From positions 1 to 37,697 of the IMG/VR virus record IMGVR_UViG_3300042460_000811: a DNA stretch of 37,697 nucleotides. One strand, written 5' to 3'. This DNA is from a virus. Numbering within the stretch: the first letter of the stretch is position 1; each line of letters starts with the position of its first letter. Positions 36,681 through 37,697 of the stretch are shown here, piece after piece. The notes under the pieces were generated by a model. The model did no database searches. It was not told the origin of the DNA and was given only the letters and a program-made list of their open reading frames with translations. The position numbers and the translations under genes were made by a program.

Positions 36681-36688
36681 TATTTATC
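36681..36688 (+). promoter_or_regulatory. TATTTATC box with no gene directly downstream
   Basis: Plus-strand ATATTTATC, the same variant seen before the 2752 gene. The nearest plus-strand start (36791) is 102 nt away, beyond an intrinsic terminator. Confidence 0.3.
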
Positions 36689-36693
36689 ATTTA

Positions 36694-36765
36694 CGAGCCC
36701 AACAACCCCTTTCTTAAGTTGGTTAATACTTAAACCCTAACAGTGTAAAAATTGTTAGGGTTTTT
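36694..36765 (+). ncRNA. Candidate small phage RNA (hairpin plus terminator)
   Basis: Between the TATTTATC box and the terminator lie about 70 nt with no open frame. They contain a CCAAC / GTTGG stem (36699-36703 with 36718-36722) or, alternatively, TTAAGT / ACTTAA (36714-36719 with 36728-36733), followed by the terminator hairpin. The combination promoter box, structured core and terminator is what an sRNA gene looks like, but transcription is inferred. It is too short for a tmRNA. Confidence 0.25.
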
Positions 36766-36766
36766 A
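36732..36766 (+). terminator. Intrinsic terminator upstream of smpB
   Basis: Stem AAACCCTAACA / TGTTAGGGTTT with a loop of about 10 nt and a T run. It cannot terminate the minus-strand DUF192 gene, so it must end a plus-strand RNA coming from the left. Confidence 0.8.
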
Positions 36767-36778
36767 ATTTTTAATTAC

Positions 36779-36786
36779 TATCTTTG
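36779..36786 (+). promoter_or_regulatory. Bacteroidota -7 box for smpB
   Basis: TATCTTTG, a perfect TAnnTTTG box, 4 nt before the ATG at 36791. The best -33 candidate (ATTG at 36751) overlaps the terminator stem and is spaced 24 nt. The mRNA should be leaderless or nearly so. Confidence 0.6.
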
Positions 36787-36790
36787 CTTC

Positions 36791-37225
36791 ATGGGAAATC
36801 AAGTCAACATAATAAATCGTAAAATTAAATTCGAATATTCATTTATCGAAACTTTAATTGTTGGTATTAAATTGGTTGGACCTGAGGTTAAATCAATTCG
36901 CAGTGGTAAAGTATCGTTAGTCGATGCTTATTGTTTTTTTGTGGGTAACGAGTTAGTAGTTAAAGGAATGAATATTCCTGAATATAAAATGGCGTACACT
37001 CACGAACCATTACGAGATAGAAAGTTATTACTTAATAAAAAGGAAATTGTTAAATTACAAAAAGAACTTGTTAAAGGATTAACATTGGTCCCATATAGAA
37101 TATTCTCGAATGATAGGGGATTATTAAAGATGGAAATAGTTTTAGGTAAAGGTAAAAAATTACATGATAAGAGAGAATCTATTAAAGAAAGAGATATTAA
37201 TAGAGAAATTATGCGTGGTATTTAA
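36791..37225 (+). CDS. smpB: SmpB, tmRNA-binding protein
   Basis: A 144-residue SmpB, close to normal length. Family blocks occur in order: N-R-K-I-K-F-E-Y near residue 9, G-P-E-V-K-S-I-R-S-G-K-V-S-L-V-D-A-Y, then H-E-P-L-R-D-R-K-L-L-L, the L-V-P-Y-R-I-F block and the tail G-K-G-K-K-L-H-D-K-R-E-S-I-K-E-R-D. SmpB delivers tmRNA to stalled ribosomes for trans-translation. ATG 36791 matches the family start; a longer in-frame opening at 36752 is inside the terminator/promoter. No phage tmRNA was found in the window, so it probably works with the host tmRNA or modulates it. Confidence 0.93.
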   Translation: MGNQVNIINRKIKFEYSFIETLIVGIKLVGPEVKSIRSGKVSLVDAYCFFVGNELVVKGMNIPEYKMAYTHEPLRDRKLLLNKKEIVKLQKELVKGLTLVPYRIFSNDRGLLKMEIVLGKGKKLHDKRESIKERDINREIMRGI

Positions 37226-37235
37226 AAATTTTTTG

Positions 37236-37243
37236 TATCTTTG
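37236..37243 (+). promoter_or_regulatory. Bacteroidota -7 box (TATCTTTG)
   Basis: TATCTTTG matches TAnnTTTG, 20 nt before the ATG at 37264. No well-spaced TTTG is present at -33. Confidence 0.55.
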
Positions 37244-37263
37244 TATTCACAAACACCGATACT

Positions 37264-37697
37264 ATGACAGAGACATTAACCCAAAAAGAAATTGCAAAAA
37301 CTAAATATCAAGATGCTAAACGTGTTGCGTTAAGAAGTTATGACCAACGAAAGTTGGCTACTGATGATAATCAAAAAGTTTTTGAGGATTTCTATAATGA
37401 TATGGTTAAAGTATCTCCTGATTTTGAATTGGTTAAGACACCAAACTCTACAGACTACAAGGTTTGGATTGATAATTTTCCTGTAGAAACATTTACATTA
37501 AACTATTTTAATTGTGAAATTAAGTACACAGGTAAATTACCTGAAGCGACCTCAAGTGGTAAAGTTCGTATTGATGTTAGTGAACAACATATTACTCCAA
37601 GAGGTTCTTGGAGACAAAAAAACTTAGGTTTTAAAATTAGAACTTCATTAAATTATGTAGAAAGCCCATACTACAAATCAGGTAGAACTGCCGCTAA
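37264..37697 (+). CDS. Hypothetical phage protein (3' end outside window)
   Basis: An open frame of 144 codons that continues past the window end. It starts MTETLTQKEIAKTKYQDAKR, is helical for about 45 residues, then becomes beta-rich (DYKVWIDNFPVETFTLNY; GKVRIDVSEQHITPRG). No motif is recognised. A -7-like box lies 20 nt upstream, consistent with a separate early or middle gene after smpB. Confidence 0.6.
   Translation, partial: MTETLTQKEIAKTKYQDAKRVALRSYDQRKLATDDNQKVFEDFYNDMVKVSPDFELVKTPNSTDYKVWIDNFPVETFTLNYFNCEIKYTGKLPEATSSGKVRIDVSEQHITPRGSWRQKNLGFKIRTSLNYVESPYYKSGRTAA

Noticed and set aside
36606-36790. Possible tmRNA gene next to smpB
   Set aside because: The gap is only 185 nt, about half a tmRNA, and no tRNA-like acceptor or tag frame can be seen.

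Overview
This is an AT-rich, gene-dense stretch of a large tailed-phage genome, most likely a lytic T4-like (myovirus-style) phage of a Bacteroidota (Flavobacteriia-like) host. The phage assignment rests on gp46/gp47-type recombination nuclease subunits, a phage-length TOPRIM primase, a phage sigma-70, an amidase plus spanin-like lysis genes, DUF3310, DUF932, two DNA methyltransferases and a repeat-rich tail-fibre-like protein. The host assignment rests on Bacteroidota promoters (TTTG - 19/20 nt - TAnnTTTG), A-rich leaders without Shine-Dalgarno sites, a Bacteroidota-type C-terminal tail motif in the 9704-10255 product, a Bacteroidota-style histone H1-like (Hc1) protein and a GSII-type glutamine synthetase. 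No tRNA, rRNA, CRISPR array, integrase or transposase was seen. No gene-free stretch exceeds 300 bases; the longest (36606-36790) holds a promoter-like box, two hairpins and the smpB promoter.

Layout. 1-2752 (minus): the open end of a Pro/Thr-repeat adhesin or tail fibre, an RlaP-like nucleotidyltransferase and a small beta-rich protein. 2837-9657 (plus): replication and recombination block with primase, ParB-like protein, PD-(D/E)XK nuclease, zinc ribbon, gp47-like and gp46-like subunits and small membrane or coiled-coil proteins. 9658-11102: a compact unit with a canonical host-type promoter, a small acidic protein, the phage sigma factor and a strong terminator. 11130-16872: membrane proteins, one with long VIKEV/EVPVE repeats, an amidase, spanin-like overlapping genes and several proteins that look virion-associated. 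16920-20408: small conserved phage proteins, Hc1-like protein, DnaJ. 20529-23929: Dam-family methyltransferase, LRR protein, DUF932. 23972-27260: large PcfJ-like protein, thioredoxin and glutaredoxin. 27257-28350 (minus): two genes separated by a bidirectional terminator. 28458-34858: tagged structural-like proteins flanking glutamine synthetase, DUF3310 and a second methyltransferase. 34855-37697: DHH phosphoesterase, DUF192, SmpB and an open-ended gene.

Two coupled patterns stand out. First, the 8-mer TATTTATA (variants TATTTATC, TATTTAAA) lies in sense orientation just upstream of many likely late genes, often 14-15 nt before the start codon, and is rare inside genes; this looks like a phage-specific late promoter, distinct from the host-type TAnnTTTG promoters in front of regulatory and takeover genes. 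Second, several of the same genes encode proteins starting with a short amphipathic element of the form (V/M)(K/R)LTE..L..(L/I)I..I..EE, reminiscent of a capsid-targeting or virion-packaging tag. The tetranucleotide GATC appears to be entirely absent from the window, although about a hundred copies would be expected by composition. Function calls come from reading motifs by eye; no database search was run.
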